NCBI GenBank assembly: GCA_030540715.1
Contig: JAUNVQ010000007.1
Coordinates: 41,149-105,148 of the forward strand
Direction: 5' to 3'
DNA: 64,000 nt
DNA from: Actinomycetaceae bacterium
GTDB lineage: Bacteria; Actinomycetota; Actinomycetes; Actinomycetales; Actinomycetaceae
Part shown: one piece after another, positions 9,477 to 18,872 of the stretch
How the letters are laid out: every line of letters begins with the position of its first letter
Numbering within the stretch: position 1 is the stretch's first letter
Notes under the pieces: model-generated
What the model was told of the DNA's origin: nothing
The model's input: the letters and a program-made list of their open reading frames with translations, nothing else
Databases searched by the model: none
Translations under genes and position numbers: made by a program

Positions 9477-10469
9477 CTATTTTATTGTGGGTGGTGGGTT
9501 AAGCTCGGCTTTTGTCAGAGCTCCATGGGTGGTTCCATAGTGGGCTAAAATTTCTTCTATCACACCATCATCCATCAGTTTTTGTAGAGCCTGCTGTATT
9601 GCTTCGGTAAGCTGCTGGTCGGCCTTAGCCACAGCAACACCCACCAAAGCAGAAGAAAATACTTCGCCATATTCTTCAATGTGACTATTGGTTTGTTGGA
9701 CAGTCCAACTGATAACTGGTGCGTCCGCTAACATCGCATCGTATTGACCAGAAGCCACTTTAGTTGTGATGTCACTTTGTTGTTTAGCAGACATCACTGT
9801 AATGGGCGGTTTCTTCATTTTTACGCACTGTTGTGACTGTTTTTCTAGCCATACATATTGGGCAGTATCTGCTTGAACTCCAATTGTAGAACCACACAGT
9901 TTATTGGAGTGAAAATTTTGTGGATTACCACGCGGAACACCAAATTGGAAACTCACTTCCATATAGCTTACCAGGTTAACTTTTTCTTCACGTTCAGCAG
10001 TGATCGTTAAAGAGGAAACACCGATATGATACTTGGTGCCAATACGGGGAAGAAGCGAATCGAACTCACAGTGCTTTGTCTTTCCTTCCACACCCAATAC
10101 TTTGCCAAGAGCCCGAACAATATCAACATCGTAGCCAGTAGGAGTGATTCCATCTGATTGAAGAAACTCCGCAGGGGCATAATCTGTTTGAGCACCATTG
10201 AGTAGCTCCCCAGTTATTTTGATTTTATCGGGAAGCAACCGTGAAATATCAGGATCTTCTTTAATACCAGATACATCAAATCCACGACTATCCGGTGTAT
10301 AAGAGGCGGATGGCTGATGGCTTTGCTTGCTGAGACGCGTTGGGGGGCTGGTATCAGGTTCTAAACTGCTACATCCTGTGATCATGACACTACACAGCGC
10401 TATGATGCTCACAAGGACTGTCATAGGACGGCCCAAGGACGTGCGTGCCATCAACAGCTGCATTCGCAT
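9477..10469 (-). CDS. Family 3 extracellular solute-binding lipoprotein (orphan)
   Basis: A secreted amino-acid/polar-solute binding protein of about 330 aa. A signal peptide ends in the lipobox MITGC, giving a lipid-anchored cysteine near residue 33. The mature part has the type II periplasmic-binding folds, including GYDVDIVRALGKVLGV, ISSLTIT-like VSSLTITAEREEKVN and YDAMLADAPVISW. No permease or ATPase gene is nearby, so it is either an orphan receptor or serves a distant transporter. Start is ambiguous among TTG 10472, ATG 10469 and ATG 10463; 10469 follows GGGTG at usable spacing. It lies 15 bp after the DUF4191 gene and is probably cotranscribed with it. Confidence 0.82.
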   Translation of the reverse strand: MRMQLLMARTSLGRPMTVLVSIIALCSVMITGCSSLEPDTSPPTRLSKQSHQPSASYTPDSRGFDVSGIKEDPDISRLLPDKIKITGELLNGAQTDYAPAEFLQSDGITPTGYDVDIVRALGKVLGVEGKTKHCEFDSLLPRIGTKYHIGVSSLTITAEREEKVNLVSYMEVSFQFGVPRGNPQNFHSNKLCGSTIGVQADTAQYVWLEKQSQQCVKMKKPPITVMSAKQQSDITTKVASGQYDAMLADAPVISWTVQQTNSHIEEYGEVFSSALVGVAVAKADQQLTEAIQQALQKLMDDGVIEEILAHYGTTHGALTKAELNPPPTIK

Positions 10470-10484
10470 CAAAGATGCACCCGC

Positions 10485-11195
10485 TTATTTTCCGCGAAGC
10501 ATACGACGATTAATACGTGCTTTAGCTGGGTCAATACCTTTTGGTAGGCCCATAGCTTTCGCTTGAATGGATGAAAGACGCTGAAAGATAACGGGAACTT
10601 CATGTTTTGATATCTGTTTTGGTAGTTTATTAAGTGTCTTCATCAATTTTGGTAATGCCACCTGACCAGAACCATTACCTACCTGGATACGATGGATGGG
10701 GGTACGCTGGGCAACACGTTTACATTTGCGTTCTTCTTCTGACAGCATTTTTGTTACCCGTGATGAGGGGCCTTCAGAGATAAGAACAATACCTGGGCGG
10801 CCGACAAGACGATATACAATATCTTGTTTACGGTTCATAGCTACGGGCTCTTGTTCAACAATCCACCCTTTTTTTACCTGCCCTAAAATCGCGTGAACGG
10901 CACCACGTTTACCATCAAGCTGACTATACATCGATTTTGTTGCCAGGCGTGTCAACAACAGCGTGGCAAAGAGCATTCCCAAGGTGACACCAAACATTAT
11001 CCAGATTATCCACGAGAACACTCCTGAATGAACAGCCACGGCCACACCGATAAATACTGCAAGAGTCACAAGCATAATGCCAGCGATTGCCCAACCTACC
11101 CACGGGTAGGCTAGTTGAGCGACTTTGTAGATTGACTTCAGGTTGGCAAACCAACCCTGTTTATTCCCGGTTTTTTTTGACGATTCTTTGCTCAT
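10485..11195 (-). CDS. DUF4191 family membrane protein
   Basis: A 236-aa protein with a short basic N-terminus, two adjacent membrane helices (roughly residues 35-85, LAYPWVGWAIAGIMLVTLA and IIWIMFGVTLGMLFATLLLT), then a basic cytoplasmic domain containing GRPGIVLISEGPSSRV and ending in RINRRMLRGK. This matches the conserved actinobacterial DUF4191 family, found next to lipoylation/2-oxoacid dehydrogenase genes as here. Function is unknown. ATG 11195 (MSKESSK) is chosen because AAAGGA precedes it closely; ATG 11222 is the alternative. A terminator-like hairpin separates it from sucB. Confidence 0.8.
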   Translation of the reverse strand: MSKESSKKTGNKQGWFANLKSIYKVAQLAYPWVGWAIAGIMLVTLAVFIGVAVAVHSGVFSWIIWIMFGVTLGMLFATLLLTRLATKSMYSQLDGKRGAVHAILGQVKKGWIVEQEPVAMNRKQDIVYRLVGRPGIVLISEGPSSRVTKMLSEEERKCKRVAQRTPIHRIQVGNGSGQVALPKLMKTLNKLPKQISKHEVPVIFQRLSSIQAKAMGLPKGIDPAKARINRRMLRGK

Positions 11196-11263
11196 AGTTC
11201 CTTTAGCATACCTTTTTTTCATTGACCGTTGCATCTTTGAATCAGCGTGTGCCTATAGGTAAA

Positions 11264-11287
11264 GGCGCAGCCATATGCGGCCACGCC
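11264..11287 (-). terminator. Probable rho-independent terminator after sucB
   Basis: On the minus strand a 9-bp stem (two G-U pairs) with a six-base loop closes 11287-11264 and is followed by a short TTT run. It lies 35 bp past the sucB stop and about 70 bp before the DUF4191 start, a sensible place to end the lpd-sucB transcript. The U tract is short, so strength is uncertain. Confidence 0.45.
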
Positions 11288-11321
11288 CTTACCGGTTGTT
11301 GAGAGGCACCTTCGTATGATT

Positions 11322-13241
11322 TTATAGCCCTAATTCGGCCTCAAAATCGCCGTCCTCTAAACGTTTCTTTACCGTCATCAAATAGCGTGCAGCATCGGCA
11401 CCATCAACAAGCTGATGATCGTAGCTCAGTGCCAGATAGACCATCGAACGTACAGCAATTGTGTCGTTACCATCGGCATCTTTAATCACCATTGGTCGTT
11501 TCACAATAGTGCCAACACCAAGGATGGCAACTTCAGGCATATTGATAATGGGTGTATCAAATAATGCGCCACCTGATCCCGTGTTGGTAATGGTAAAGGT
11601 TGAACCCGATAGTTCATCGGGTGTGACCTTTTGCGCGCGGGTGCGTGCTGCAAGGTCGTTAATATGCTTGGCAATGCCAGCAATAGTCAAGTCACCGCAG
11701 TCACGAATAACAGGCACCATCAAGCCGCGTGGAGCGTCAACGGCAATACCAATATGCTCATGATCGTGATAGGTCACTTCATTGTTGCCAATAGTGGCAT
11801 TGAGTTTAGGATGAGCCTTCAATGCTTCGGTTGCAGCCTTTACAAAGAATGGCAGATAGGTGAGCTTCGTTCCTTCACGAGCCAAGAAATCATTCTTCGC
11901 GCGTGCACGCAGCGAGGCTATACGTGTGACATCAACTTCAATAACCGTTGTCAGCTGAGCAGAAGTCTGTAGCGAATCCATCATGCGTTTCGCAATTGTT
12001 TGACGCAGACGAGACATCTTTTCAGTCTTACCACGAAGTGTTGAATCAGTGCTGACAGCAGGTGCAGTTGCGGGTGCTGTGGGCGCAGCAGCCTGAGCTG
12101 GAGCCTTGGCTTTCTTCGCTGCAGCATCAAGTACATCCTGTTTGCGGATGCGCCCGGCAACTCCTGTGCCTTTCACCTGAGACAAATCAACACCTTTGTC
12201 TTTGGCAAGTTTACGAACAAGCGGTGTAACATAGGTGCCTTTTGCTTCAGCTTCACCAGATGACACAGGTGCTGATGGTGCAGATGCCTGAGGTTGTGAT
12301 GGCGCAGCAGAAACAGGCGGGGTAGGAACAGCTGGCGCCGTTGGTGCACCGGGAACTGGTGGCGGCGGTGTATGGGGCGAAGGCTGGCTTTGTGGAGCCA
12401 CCGGAGCAGAAGGAATCTTTGGAGCCGCGGGAATATGTTGGCCTTCGGGTTTCATTGTTCCTGGGTAACCGGAATCTGCTTGCGGGTACGCCCACTGAAC
12501 AACCTTCTTATCACCCTCTTTAGTCACAGAAGAAGGAATATTAGCACCAGGCACATCGTCATCACTGTCATCGGCAGGTTCTGGGGCAGCTTGTTGCTGA
12601 GACTGTGATGTGTTGCCACCAGATCCGCCGATACGGGCAAGAACTGTGCCAACTTCGACAGTTTCGTCCTCTTGAACCAAAATCTCGCTCAAGACGCCAG
12701 AAACGGGTGAAGGAACCTCGGAGTCAACCTTGTCAGTTGCGACCTCCACCAATGGTTCGTCAGCTTCAACGTGGTCGCCAACAGACTTCAACCATGATGA
12801 CACTGTGCCTTCGGTAACTGATTCACCAAGAGCTGGCATCATCACGTCAGTAGCTTCACCGCCGTTATCACCTGAGGACGGCGCAGGAGCTGGTTGAGCC
12901 AGCTGATTTTCCATCCCTTCGGAAACACCAGCTTCCTCGTGGTGTTCAACGGGGGCCTGTTCGTGAACGGGCTGGGAATCAGCGACAGGTGCCTCAGCTT
13001 CCGAAGCGTCACCAATGATGCATAGATTAGCGCCAACATCAACGGTTTCGTCCTCTTCAACAAGAATTTTTGTAATGGTTCCCGCACACGGCGCTGGAAC
13101 TTCGGAATCCACTTTATCTGTGGATACTTCCAATAATGGTTCGTCTGCCTCAACGGTGTCGCCCACTGACTTTAGCCAGCGTGACACTGTGCCTTCGGTG
13201 ACTGATTCACCAAGAGCTGGCATCTTTACTGATTGTGACAT
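11322..13241 (-). CDS. sucB: Dihydrolipoamide acyltransferase (E2) with two lipoyl domains
   Basis: E2 core of a 2-oxoacid dehydrogenase complex, passing acyl groups from lipoamide to CoA. The 639 aa comprise lipoyl domain 1 (lipoyl Lys43 in [11 protein letters not shown]), an Ala/Glu linker, lipoyl domain 2 (Lys171 in [11 protein letters not shown]), a long Pro/Ala linker, the E1/E3-binding domain ([26 protein letters not shown]) and the catalytic domain ending with [12 protein letters not shown], which holds the active-site His and Asp. This is the single E2 of Actinobacteria, shared by pyruvate and 2-oxoglutarate complexes in mycobacteria. GAAGGAG precedes ATG 13241. It follows lpd by 22 bp in one operon; E1 genes are not in the window. 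Confidence 0.95.
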   Translation of the reverse strand: MSQSVKMPALGESVTEGTVSRWLKSVGDTVEADEPLLEVSTDKVDSEVPAPCAGTITKILVEEDETVDVGANLCIIGDASEAEAPVADSQPVHEQAPVEHHEEAGVSEGMENQLAQPAPAPSSGDNGGEATDVMMPALGESVTEGTVSSWLKSVGDHVEADEPLVEVATDKVDSEVPSPVSGVLSEILVQEDETVEVGTVLARIGGSGGNTSQSQQQAAPEPADDSDDDVPGANIPSSVTKEGDKKVVQWAYPQADSGYPGTMKPEGQHIPAAPKIPSAPVAPQSQPSPHTPPPPVPGAPTAPAVPTPPVSAAPSQPQASAPSAPVSSGEAEAKGTYVTPLVRKLAKDKGVDLSQVKGTGVAGRIRKQDVLDAAAKKAKAPAQAAAPTAPATAPAVSTDSTLRGKTEKMSRLRQTIAKRMMDSLQTSAQLTTVIEVDVTRIASLRARAKNDFLAREGTKLTYLPFFVKAATEALKAHPKLNATIGNNEVTYHDHEHIGIAVDAPRGLMVPVIRDCGDLTIAGIAKHINDLAARTRAQKVTPDELSGSTFTITNTGSGGALFDTPIINMPEVAILGVGTIVKRPMVIKDADGNDTIAVRSMVYLALSYDHQLVDGADAARYLMTVKKRLEDGDFEAELGL

Positions 13242-13263
13242 CGTGTATTTTCTCCTTCAGTTC

Positions 13264-14622
13264 TTAGCCGTGTAATGCTCGTCCAGCAAGTGCCATTGCG
13301 GCCTCGCCAATCGCTTCGTTTTGGGTGGGGTGTGCGTGAATAAGCTGTGCAACATCATCGGGATAGGCTTCCCAATTGACCATGAGTTGCCCTTCACCGA
13401 CCTGCTCACCCATACGTTTGCCAAGTGTGTGGAAGCCAACAATTTCTGCGTCCTTAATGGCTACCAGTTTCACTATACCGCCCGTATTCAAAATACGGGA
13501 CTTTCCGTTACCAGCAAGATTAAATGTTTTTGCGACAACCTTATCTTTGCCGTATTTTTCTTCGGCCTGCTTTTGAGTTAGCCCGACAGAGGCAATCTGG
13601 GGTTCGCAGAAAGTAACGCGCGGAATACCAGATTCCACAATCTTTTGTGGGTTCATGCCGGCAAGCTGTTCGGCAACAAAAATGCCCTGCGCAAAACCAC
13701 GATGAGCTAACTGCAGACCAGGAACAATGTCGCCAACTGCATAGACACTGTCCAGATTTGTCTTTAATGTGTTATCTACCAGCACAAATCCGCGTTCCAT
13801 GGCGATGCCGCATTCTTCGTAGCCCATGTGAGCGGTTCGTGGGCCGCGGCCAACAGCTACCAGTAGTAAGTCGGCTTCAATACGGTCCAATCCTTCAGCT
13901 TCAACATAAATACCGTTATCGTCTTGGGTGACACCTTTAAACATTGTGCCCAGATGGAAGTCAATACCGCGCTTACGTAGTTCGCGTTCCAGGCCCTTGC
14001 TGATATCTTCATCCTCGTTAGGAACAAGGTGGGGCAGGCCCTCTAAAATTGTGACCTTTGAACCCATAGATGTCCACAGTGAGGCAAATTCAACACCAAT
14101 AACACCGCCACCAAGAACAACTGCACTACGTGGAACCCAGTCAAGTTTAAGTGCCTGGTCAGATGTAATCACGCGACCTTCAATGGCAAGTCCAGGCAGT
14201 GACTTTGAGTAAGAGCCAGTTGCCAAAACAATGTTTTCACCTTGAATTTTTTGACCGTCAACTTCAACGGTATGGCCGTCAACTAATTTGCCCCAGCCTT
14301 GAATCATGTCAATCTTTTTCGACTTCACAAGGCCACTCAGACCCTTAAACATCTGATTGACAATTCCATCGCGGAATTTTCCAACTTCAGCCATATCAAT
14401 GCCGTCAAGAGTGGCAGAGATGCCAAAGTTTTTGGCCTCGTTAATAGAATCTACTTCCTCGGCAACATGAAGCAGAGCCTTTGTGGGAATACAGCCCCGG
14501 TGAAGGCATGTTCCACCTAGTTTATCGCCTTCGATCAGGGCTACTTTTTTGCCTAGTTGAGCACTTCGTAGCGCTGCGGCATATCCACCGCTTCCGCCAC
14601 CTAAGACGACCACATCGTACAT
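13264..14622 (-). CDS. lpd: Dihydrolipoyl dehydrogenase (E3)
   Basis: Flavoprotein that reoxidises dihydrolipoamide with NAD+. The 452 aa start MYDVVVLGGGSGGY (FAD-binding loop), then the redox disulfide GGTCLHRGCIPTK, the NAD-binding GGGVIGVEFASL, the second FAD motif VYAVGDI and the catalytic pair HAHPTQNE near the C-terminus. ATG 14622 is chosen because AAGGAGA lies just upstream; the ORF extends 8 codons further without support. First gene of the lpd-sucB operon; a perfect inverted repeat lies 40-60 bp upstream (14662-14682). Confidence 0.95.
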   Translation of the reverse strand: MYDVVVLGGGSGGYAAALRSAQLGKKVALIEGDKLGGTCLHRGCIPTKALLHVAEEVDSINEAKNFGISATLDGIDMAEVGKFRDGIVNQMFKGLSGLVKSKKIDMIQGWGKLVDGHTVEVDGQKIQGENIVLATGSYSKSLPGLAIEGRVITSDQALKLDWVPRSAVVLGGGVIGVEFASLWTSMGSKVTILEGLPHLVPNEDEDISKGLERELRKRGIDFHLGTMFKGVTQDDNGIYVEAEGLDRIEADLLLVAVGRGPRTAHMGYEECGIAMERGFVLVDNTLKTNLDSVYAVGDIVPGLQLAHRGFAQGIFVAEQLAGMNPQKIVESGIPRVTFCEPQIASVGLTQKQAEEKYGKDKVVAKTFNLAGNGKSRILNTGGIVKLVAIKDAEIVGFHTLGKRMGEQVGEGQLMVNWEAYPDDVAQLIHAHPTQNEAIGEAAMALAGRALHG

Positions 14623-14985
14623 GCGTGTATCTCCTTGGATTATCAATAAAATATTTTGTCAGTATTGTCTTAACGACAATACATCTGAGTGTTATTGTTT
14701 CATTAAAAGCGACTTTGTGCCTAGTGAAACGTCGGTGATTCTTCCGAGTTGTGCGCAAGTAGACACCCCGCCACAGTGGTTAATAAAAATATGTTTATCT
14801 GCTTTGTTATGTGCATTGTTATGAAGAAGTGCCGTCTATTCGTTACATACCATGCTTAAGTATTACTTTCCTTTACCACGCTGCTGCTATCAGCTTATTT
14901 CTTTTAATGGCTCTTTGTAAGGTTTTATGTTTTCTTTATGTTATGTGATGTGGACTTGTATTATTTTCAGAGGGGGGAGATGTCA
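14623..14985. other. Intergenic region between trmL stop and lpd start
   Basis: This AT-rich 363-bp stretch has no credible gene. Its supported content is the inverted repeat at 14662-14682, in front of lpd. A strong hairpin-plus-U terminator for trmL was not found here. The short open frames on both strands lack ribosome-binding sites and family resemblance. Confidence 0.6.
14662..14682. promoter_or_regulatory. Candidate operator for lpd-sucB: perfect 8-5-8 inverted repeat
   Basis: GTATTGTC, five bases, GACAATAC: a perfect 8-bp inverted repeat centred 50 bp upstream of the lpd ATG. On the minus strand it is followed by AT-rich DNA suitable for a promoter and by the lpd ribosome-binding site. 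A centre spacing of 13 bp fits a dimeric helix-turn-helix repressor. There is no U tract, so it is not a terminator. The cognate regulator is not in the window. Confidence 0.5.
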
Positions 14986-15450
14986 CTACACCAAGTTGTT
15001 GAAGCCCTGCTGACGCAGTGCTTCATAAAGGGCAATCGATGCCGCATTGGTAAGGTTAAGCGAGCGTGCGCCCTCTTTCATTGGAATACGCACCAACTGT
15101 TCAATACGCTTATCCGCCATTACCTCCTCTGGTAAGCCACACGGTTCTGGGCCGAAAAGTAAGGCATCACCGTCTTGGTAGGACACGTCGGTGTAAGGGG
15201 TTGTGGAATGTCCGGTAAAAGCAAAAATGCGTCCAGGAATTGAGGCAACGGCATCATCAAAATGAGGGTGTGTGACCACGTGAGCAAGATCGTGATAGTC
15301 AAGCCCTGCGCGACGAAGTTTTGTGTCATTGTTGAGGTCAAAACACATGGGTTCAACCAGGTGCAAAAGTGCTCCTGTGCATGCTGATAACCTGATAGCA
15401 GCACCGGTATTGCCAGCAATGCGTGGCTCAAAATAGATCAGATGAAACAT
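14986..15450 (-). CDS. trmL: tRNA (cytidine/uridine-34-2'-O)-methyltransferase, SPOUT family
   Basis: Methylates the wobble ribose of certain leucine tRNAs using SAM. The 154-aa protein matches TrmL along its length: N-terminal YFEPRIAGNTGAAIRLSACT, the LRRAGLDYHDL segment, LLFGPEPCGLPEEV and the SPOUT knot IPMKEGARSLNLTNAASI that binds SAM. Length is typical for a minimal SPOUT enzyme. It is separated from lpd by 363 bp and from the PEBP gene by 236 bp, so it is probably transcribed alone. No clear ribosome-binding site before ATG 15450. Confidence 0.9.
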   Translation of the reverse strand: MFHLIYFEPRIAGNTGAAIRLSACTGALLHLVEPMCFDLNNDTKLRRAGLDYHDLAHVVTHPHFDDAVASIPGRIFAFTGHSTTPYTDVSYQDGDALLFGPEPCGLPEEVMADKRIEQLVRIPMKEGARSLNLTNAASIALYEALRQQGFNNLV

Positions 15451-15482
15451 CTTGGCAGTTTATCGTATGGGTGTGAATGAAG

Positions 15483-15519
15483 AAAAATGGGCGAGCCAGC
15501 TTGTAGCCAAAGCTCGCCC
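15483..15519 (-). terminator. Rho-independent terminator (minus strand)
   Basis: An 8-bp perfect stem, GGGCGAGC with GCTCGCCC (15489-15496 and 15512-15519), loop 15 nt, followed on the minus strand by ATTTTTCT. It ends the transcript from the PEBP gene before trmL. The 170 bp between the PEBP stop and the hairpin shows no convincing gene. Confidence 0.65.
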
Positions 15520-15686
15520 AGTAGTTTTTATTCAACGCCTACAGGCTTAATCGACGTTTGCTTGGTGGCGCAGGCGGCATGGCAGATGATACTGCTGGTG
15601 CCGCTGTGTGCGCTGTGCAGGTGGCGTGGATGTGCACATTCCACACGAATCTTTTATTTGTGCAGATGGTGCACTTTTGCGAAAAG

Positions 15687-16223
15687 TTACCCCTTATTTT
15701 GGTGGGTGACAGTTAGTCGTGCCCGCGCTAGAGTGTGGAATAAAACATTGAATGCCACAGTTGCTGGCATCGTATCTTCCGATAAATTCAAAGTATCGCA
15801 ATCAAGGGCGTGGACAGTAAAAATGTAGCGGTGTTCGCGGTCGCCAGCTGGGGGAGCTGCCCCAAAATAGGAAAACTCGCCAGCATCGTTACGTATATGA
15901 AATGCCTGGCCGTCAATAGTTAAATCAGAGGCGCCCGCGCCTGCGTCAAGTGATGTCATATCCGCTGGCAGATCCATAAGAATCCAGTGCCAATAACCAC
16001 TAGGAGTGGGTGCGTCGGGGTCAAAACATGTCACCACAAAAGACTTTGTTTCTTTAGGGAAACCCGACCATGACAATTGTGGAGACACCGAACCACCATC
16101 AGCTGTCAATGCTGCAGGCATTGCCTGGCCGTCCTTTATATCGGTTGATGTTAACTCAAAGGAGGGGACGGGTGGAAGGCTGTCATAGGGGTCAGGGGCA
16201 ACGGGGCGATCAAGCAGATTCAT
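15687..16223 (-). CDS. PEBP family protein (YbhB/YbcL, Raf-kinase-inhibitor-like)
   Basis: A 178-aa small soluble protein of the phosphatidylethanolamine-binding fold. Diagnostic segments are VSPQLSWSGFPKETKSFVV, the ligand-site CFDPDAPTPSGYWHWIL and the C-terminal YFGAAPPAGDREHRYIFTVHALD. The cellular role of bacterial members is not established. ATG 16223 follows an AAAGGAG site. It is divergent from the mutasome operon with about 140 bp between its start and the SOS-type promoter. Confidence 0.9.
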   Translation of the reverse strand: MNLLDRPVAPDPYDSLPPVPSFELTSTDIKDGQAMPAALTADGGSVSPQLSWSGFPKETKSFVVTCFDPDAPTPSGYWHWILMDLPADMTSLDAGAGASDLTIDGQAFHIRNDAGEFSYFGAAPPAGDREHRYIFTVHALDCDTLNLSEDTMPATVAFNVLFHTLARARLTVTHQNKG

Positions 16224-16360
16224 GATTACTCCTTTTGTGAGGTGAGCTGATGAAGGTTGGCGACATTGTCAATTTTTTTTCAGAGGACGAAGCATCGCCT
16301 CTGTTACTGATCGTCTTTAGCTTACCGAAAAGTGGTAGGGGGCACAATCGCTGAACCTAG

Positions 16361-16404
16361 GTGACATTGAATAAAATCGATCATATAATCGAACATATGT
16401 TCGA
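16361..16404 (+). promoter_or_regulatory. SOS promoter with perfect LexA box
   Basis: A -35 GTGACA (16361-16366), a 17-bp spacer and a consensus -10 TATAAT (16384-16389) are directly followed by TCGAACATATGTTCGA (16389-16404), a perfect 16-bp palindrome that matches the actinobacterial/Gram-positive LexA box (CGAAC N4 GTTCG). The box overlaps the predicted transcription start, so LexA would block initiation. The first gene starts at 16452, giving a leader of about 55 nt. Confidence 0.92.
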
Positions 16405-16451
16405 TAGTGTTTGTGTTTGGCGGTACGCAACAAAAGAAAAGAGGGGAAGTG

Positions 16452-17165
16452 ATGGGCCACAATGAACGTCTGGAACGGGCACGAAATGTCTTATCATCTC
16501 TGTGCCGTCACATGGGTATTGAACAGGGAAATCCCCACATAGGTAGTGCTGTATATCAACAAAACTTTCCTAATGGCAAGGAGGTAGTGTCGTCTGATAG
16601 TAGATCAGCACATTTATGTGGTAACAGAACTGCTGTTAAAAAGTCAGTTTTACCTGGTGGTGGGGTAGTATTACCCGGGGTTCGGCCAGTAGACTCAGCT
16701 AGTGCGGGAATATCGGGTTGCACAAAGAAAGTACCCAGATTTTCCTACATGCCAGGGGCTTATGTTATCAGCGAATGGCATCAACTTATGGCTCTTATCA
16801 GTGAAGTTATGGGAAACAATGCATGGTGTGGAGTAGCAGGGTTACCACAGCTTGGATGGTTAGCGGTACATGAAGCAGGCGTTGATCTGTCGCGTGTTAT
16901 TGCTGTTCCACACATTAACAGCAGTCACGGTAAAATAGTGAGCTTACTGTTAGACAGCTGTGAAATGACAGTTGTAGGTAATGTCTCTTTGCAGCCGCGT
17001 CACCAACGTCAATTAGCCGCAAAGGCACGTTCACGAAAAGTAGTTCTTGCCAGTATTTATCCGTGGTCAGGGGCGCGCAGTATTTTTGCGGCAGATGATG
17101 GTACAGCAGCAGGGGCACTGAGTAGTGGGGCCTGTAGCAACAGCCCAGCTTTGTACGCAGTATAG
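16452..17165 (+). CDS. imuA': ImuA' (RecA-like mutasome accessory protein)
   Basis: A 237-aa protein of the RecA-fold family, encoded first in the actinobacterial mutasome. The recognisable core is in the second half: GNNAWCGVAGLPQLGWLAVH and EAGVDLSRVIAVP, corresponding to the degenerate ATPase fold of ImuA'; no Walker A is visible. In mycobacteria it supports ImuB and DnaE2 in translesion synthesis. Identification rests partly on context: LexA box upstream and imuB 9 bp downstream. GAGGGGAAG before ATG 16452 fixes the start; the upstream in-frame ATG at 16407 lies inside the promoter. Confidence 0.82.
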   Translation: MGHNERLERARNVLSSLCRHMGIEQGNPHIGSAVYQQNFPNGKEVVSSDSRSAHLCGNRTAVKKSVLPGGGVVLPGVRPVDSASAGISGCTKKVPRFSYMPGAYVISEWHQLMALISEVMGNNAWCGVAGLPQLGWLAVHEAGVDLSRVIAVPHINSSHGKIVSLLLDSCEMTVVGNVSLQPRHQRQLAAKARSRKVVLASIYPWSGARSIFAADDGTAAGALSSGACSNSPALYAV

Positions 17166-17174
17166 GCGGGCTGT

Positions 17175-18872
17175 ATGTCTCGACTAATGGTAGTGACTTT
17201 TCCATATTGGCCATTGGCTGCGTTGGTAATTGATGCACCCCCTGACCAGCCTTGCGTGCAATACGAGCGCGGCAAGGTAACGCTTGTCTCGCCGCTGGCT
17301 CACACCGCAGGGATTGTCAAGGGGATAAGTCTGAAACGCGCCTATGACTTATGTCCATATCTTTATGCGGTGCAAGCCGATCCTTTACGCGAACAGCGTG
17401 CTTTTGACACAGTAGCCACCATCGTTAACGACATTGTGGCACACTATCATCTGTATCGCCCAGGAATTATTGTGCTGCCTGTAGCATCAGTGCAAGGCAT
17501 GTATGGAAGTGAAGAAAATCTGGCACAGATTCTTAGTGAATATATTGCAGAAAAAACGGGGGCTGAAACAACGATCGGTGTGGCTTCGGGCCTATTGAGT
17601 GCTCTGCTAGCAGGTAAAGAAGCACGTTTTGTTCAACAGGGGCACGAAAAAGAATTCTTGGCTCCCTATCCTTTGTCGTCTCTCAAAAATGTTATCGACG
17701 ATAACACTGAAACACGTGAAATGATTGAACAGTTACACCTTTTGGGGGTCACAACGCTTAAAGATATTCAACGTTTGGGCCCCACCCCTCTTGTTCGTCG
17801 TTTTGGAGTAAAGGGAGGTGATGCCTACCATTTAGCATGTGGAGGCAACCGTTATATAGGCGCATTTCACCATAGTGCACAAGAATTTTTTGTTCGCCGC
17901 GATGTTGAACTTCACCATTACGAGGCCATCGTGATGGCTTACCGTCATTTAAGTGTTCAACTATGTTGTAGCCTGCGCCGTGCGCACAAGCTATGCAAAT
18001 GCCTGGTAATACGCTGTAAAACTGCAGATGGACGCTTCTATGAGCGGACATGGATGATGACCCCCACAGCCAGCGACACCGATATTGCTCAACGTTGCCA
18101 CTGGCAGGTCAGCGGTTGGCTTGGACAGCTTACAACAATCACATCTATTGAACTTGAAGCCAGTGAAACAATCGGTCTTGGCTGCAATCCCCAAACGCTA
18201 TGGGGTAAAGATCATCACAAAGAAAGGATCAGTCGAAGTGCACACCATATTCAGTCGCTTCTTGGTGAAGAAAGTGTGGTGGTTCCTCGGCTTGTGGGCG
18301 GTTTTGAACCCAGAGGACGCATTGATGTGCATCCCTTTAAACAGGGCGAAGAAAAAATAGGTACCTCTTTTTATCCCACCGAAACTATGTGGTATTCGTG
18401 GCAGGGGCAGATAGTTGAACCCGCGCCACCCATCATGTTGCAACATCCGCAACGCTGCCAGGTATGCGCCAATGATGGAAGTGCCATACATATAAACGAT
18501 TACGGAATTCTTAGCAAAACACCAGCATATTTGTATGAACGCTCACAGCGACTGCGCATAACGGATATTCATGGCCCCTGGCGTTTTCAAGGCCGCTGGT
18601 GGCAGGGGGGACATGAGCGATTTTATTCTCGATTCTTTTGCGATGACCTGTATAAAAGATCGCAACCTTGCCAACCCTTGTCGCCTGTAATGGAGCAGCC
18701 GTACCTCGTGCAAAACAATGATAATCAAAACGATAATACAAGGTGTAGTGCACTTTTTGACAAGAGGAAAGAAACAGTATCCTTTGGATATCAATTTTCT
18801 CCAGGCTGGCTAGTGTTTTATACAGAAGGATACTGGTGGATAGACGGCGTGTATGACGGTGAACTTCGTTAG
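17175..18872 (+). CDS. imuB: ImuB, catalytically inactive Y-family polymerase
   Basis: Y-family fold protein of 565 aa that bridges DnaE2 to the sliding clamp in the mutasome. At the N-terminus, where active Y-family enzymes read D-x-D, it has VVTFPYWPLAALVID. The second acidic motif is also replaced (PVASVQGMYG), consistent with loss of polymerase activity. The helix-hairpin-helix RLGPTPLVRRFGVKGGDA follows. A clamp-binding motif QTLWG, like QLPLWG, is near residue 340. The C-terminal third (RLRITDIHGPWRFQGRWW) is the ImuB-specific region. It lies 9 bp after imuA' and overlaps dnaE2 by 20 bp. Confidence 0.92.
   Translation: MSRLMVVTFPYWPLAALVIDAPPDQPCVQYERGKVTLVSPLAHTAGIVKGISLKRAYDLCPYLYAVQADPLREQRAFDTVATIVNDIVAHYHLYRPGIIVLPVASVQGMYGSEENLAQILSEYIAEKTGAETTIGVASGLLSALLAGKEARFVQQGHEKEFLAPYPLSSLKNVIDDNTETREMIEQLHLLGVTTLKDIQRLGPTPLVRRFGVKGGDAYHLACGGNRYIGAFHHSAQEFFVRRDVELHHYEAIVMAYRHLSVQLCCSLRRAHKLCKCLVIRCKTADGRFYERTWMMTPTASDTDIAQRCHWQVSGWLGQLTTITSIELEASETIGLGCNPQTLWGKDHHKERISRSAHHIQSLLGEESVVVPRLVGGFEPRGRIDVHPFKQGEEKIGTSFYPTETMWYSWQGQIVEPAPPIMLQHPQRCQVCANDGSAIHINDYGILSKTPAYLYERSQRLRITDIHGPWRFQGRWWQGGHERFYSRFFCDDLYKRSQPCQPLSPVMEQPYLVQNNDNQNDNTRCSALFDKRKETVSFGYQFSPGWLVFYTEGYWWIDGVYDGELR

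Noticed and set aside
15540..15686. A small ORF on the minus strand with Pro/Ala-rich ending (PPAPPSKRRLSL)
   Set aside because: No start codon with a ribosome-binding site and no upstream conserved part; the open frame is short enough to be chance.
16281..16303. CAGAGG/CCTCTG hairpin upstream of the PEBP gene as a terminator
   Set aside because: The T run precedes rather than follows it on the plus strand, and on the minus strand an A run follows, so it cannot act as an intrinsic terminator in either direction.
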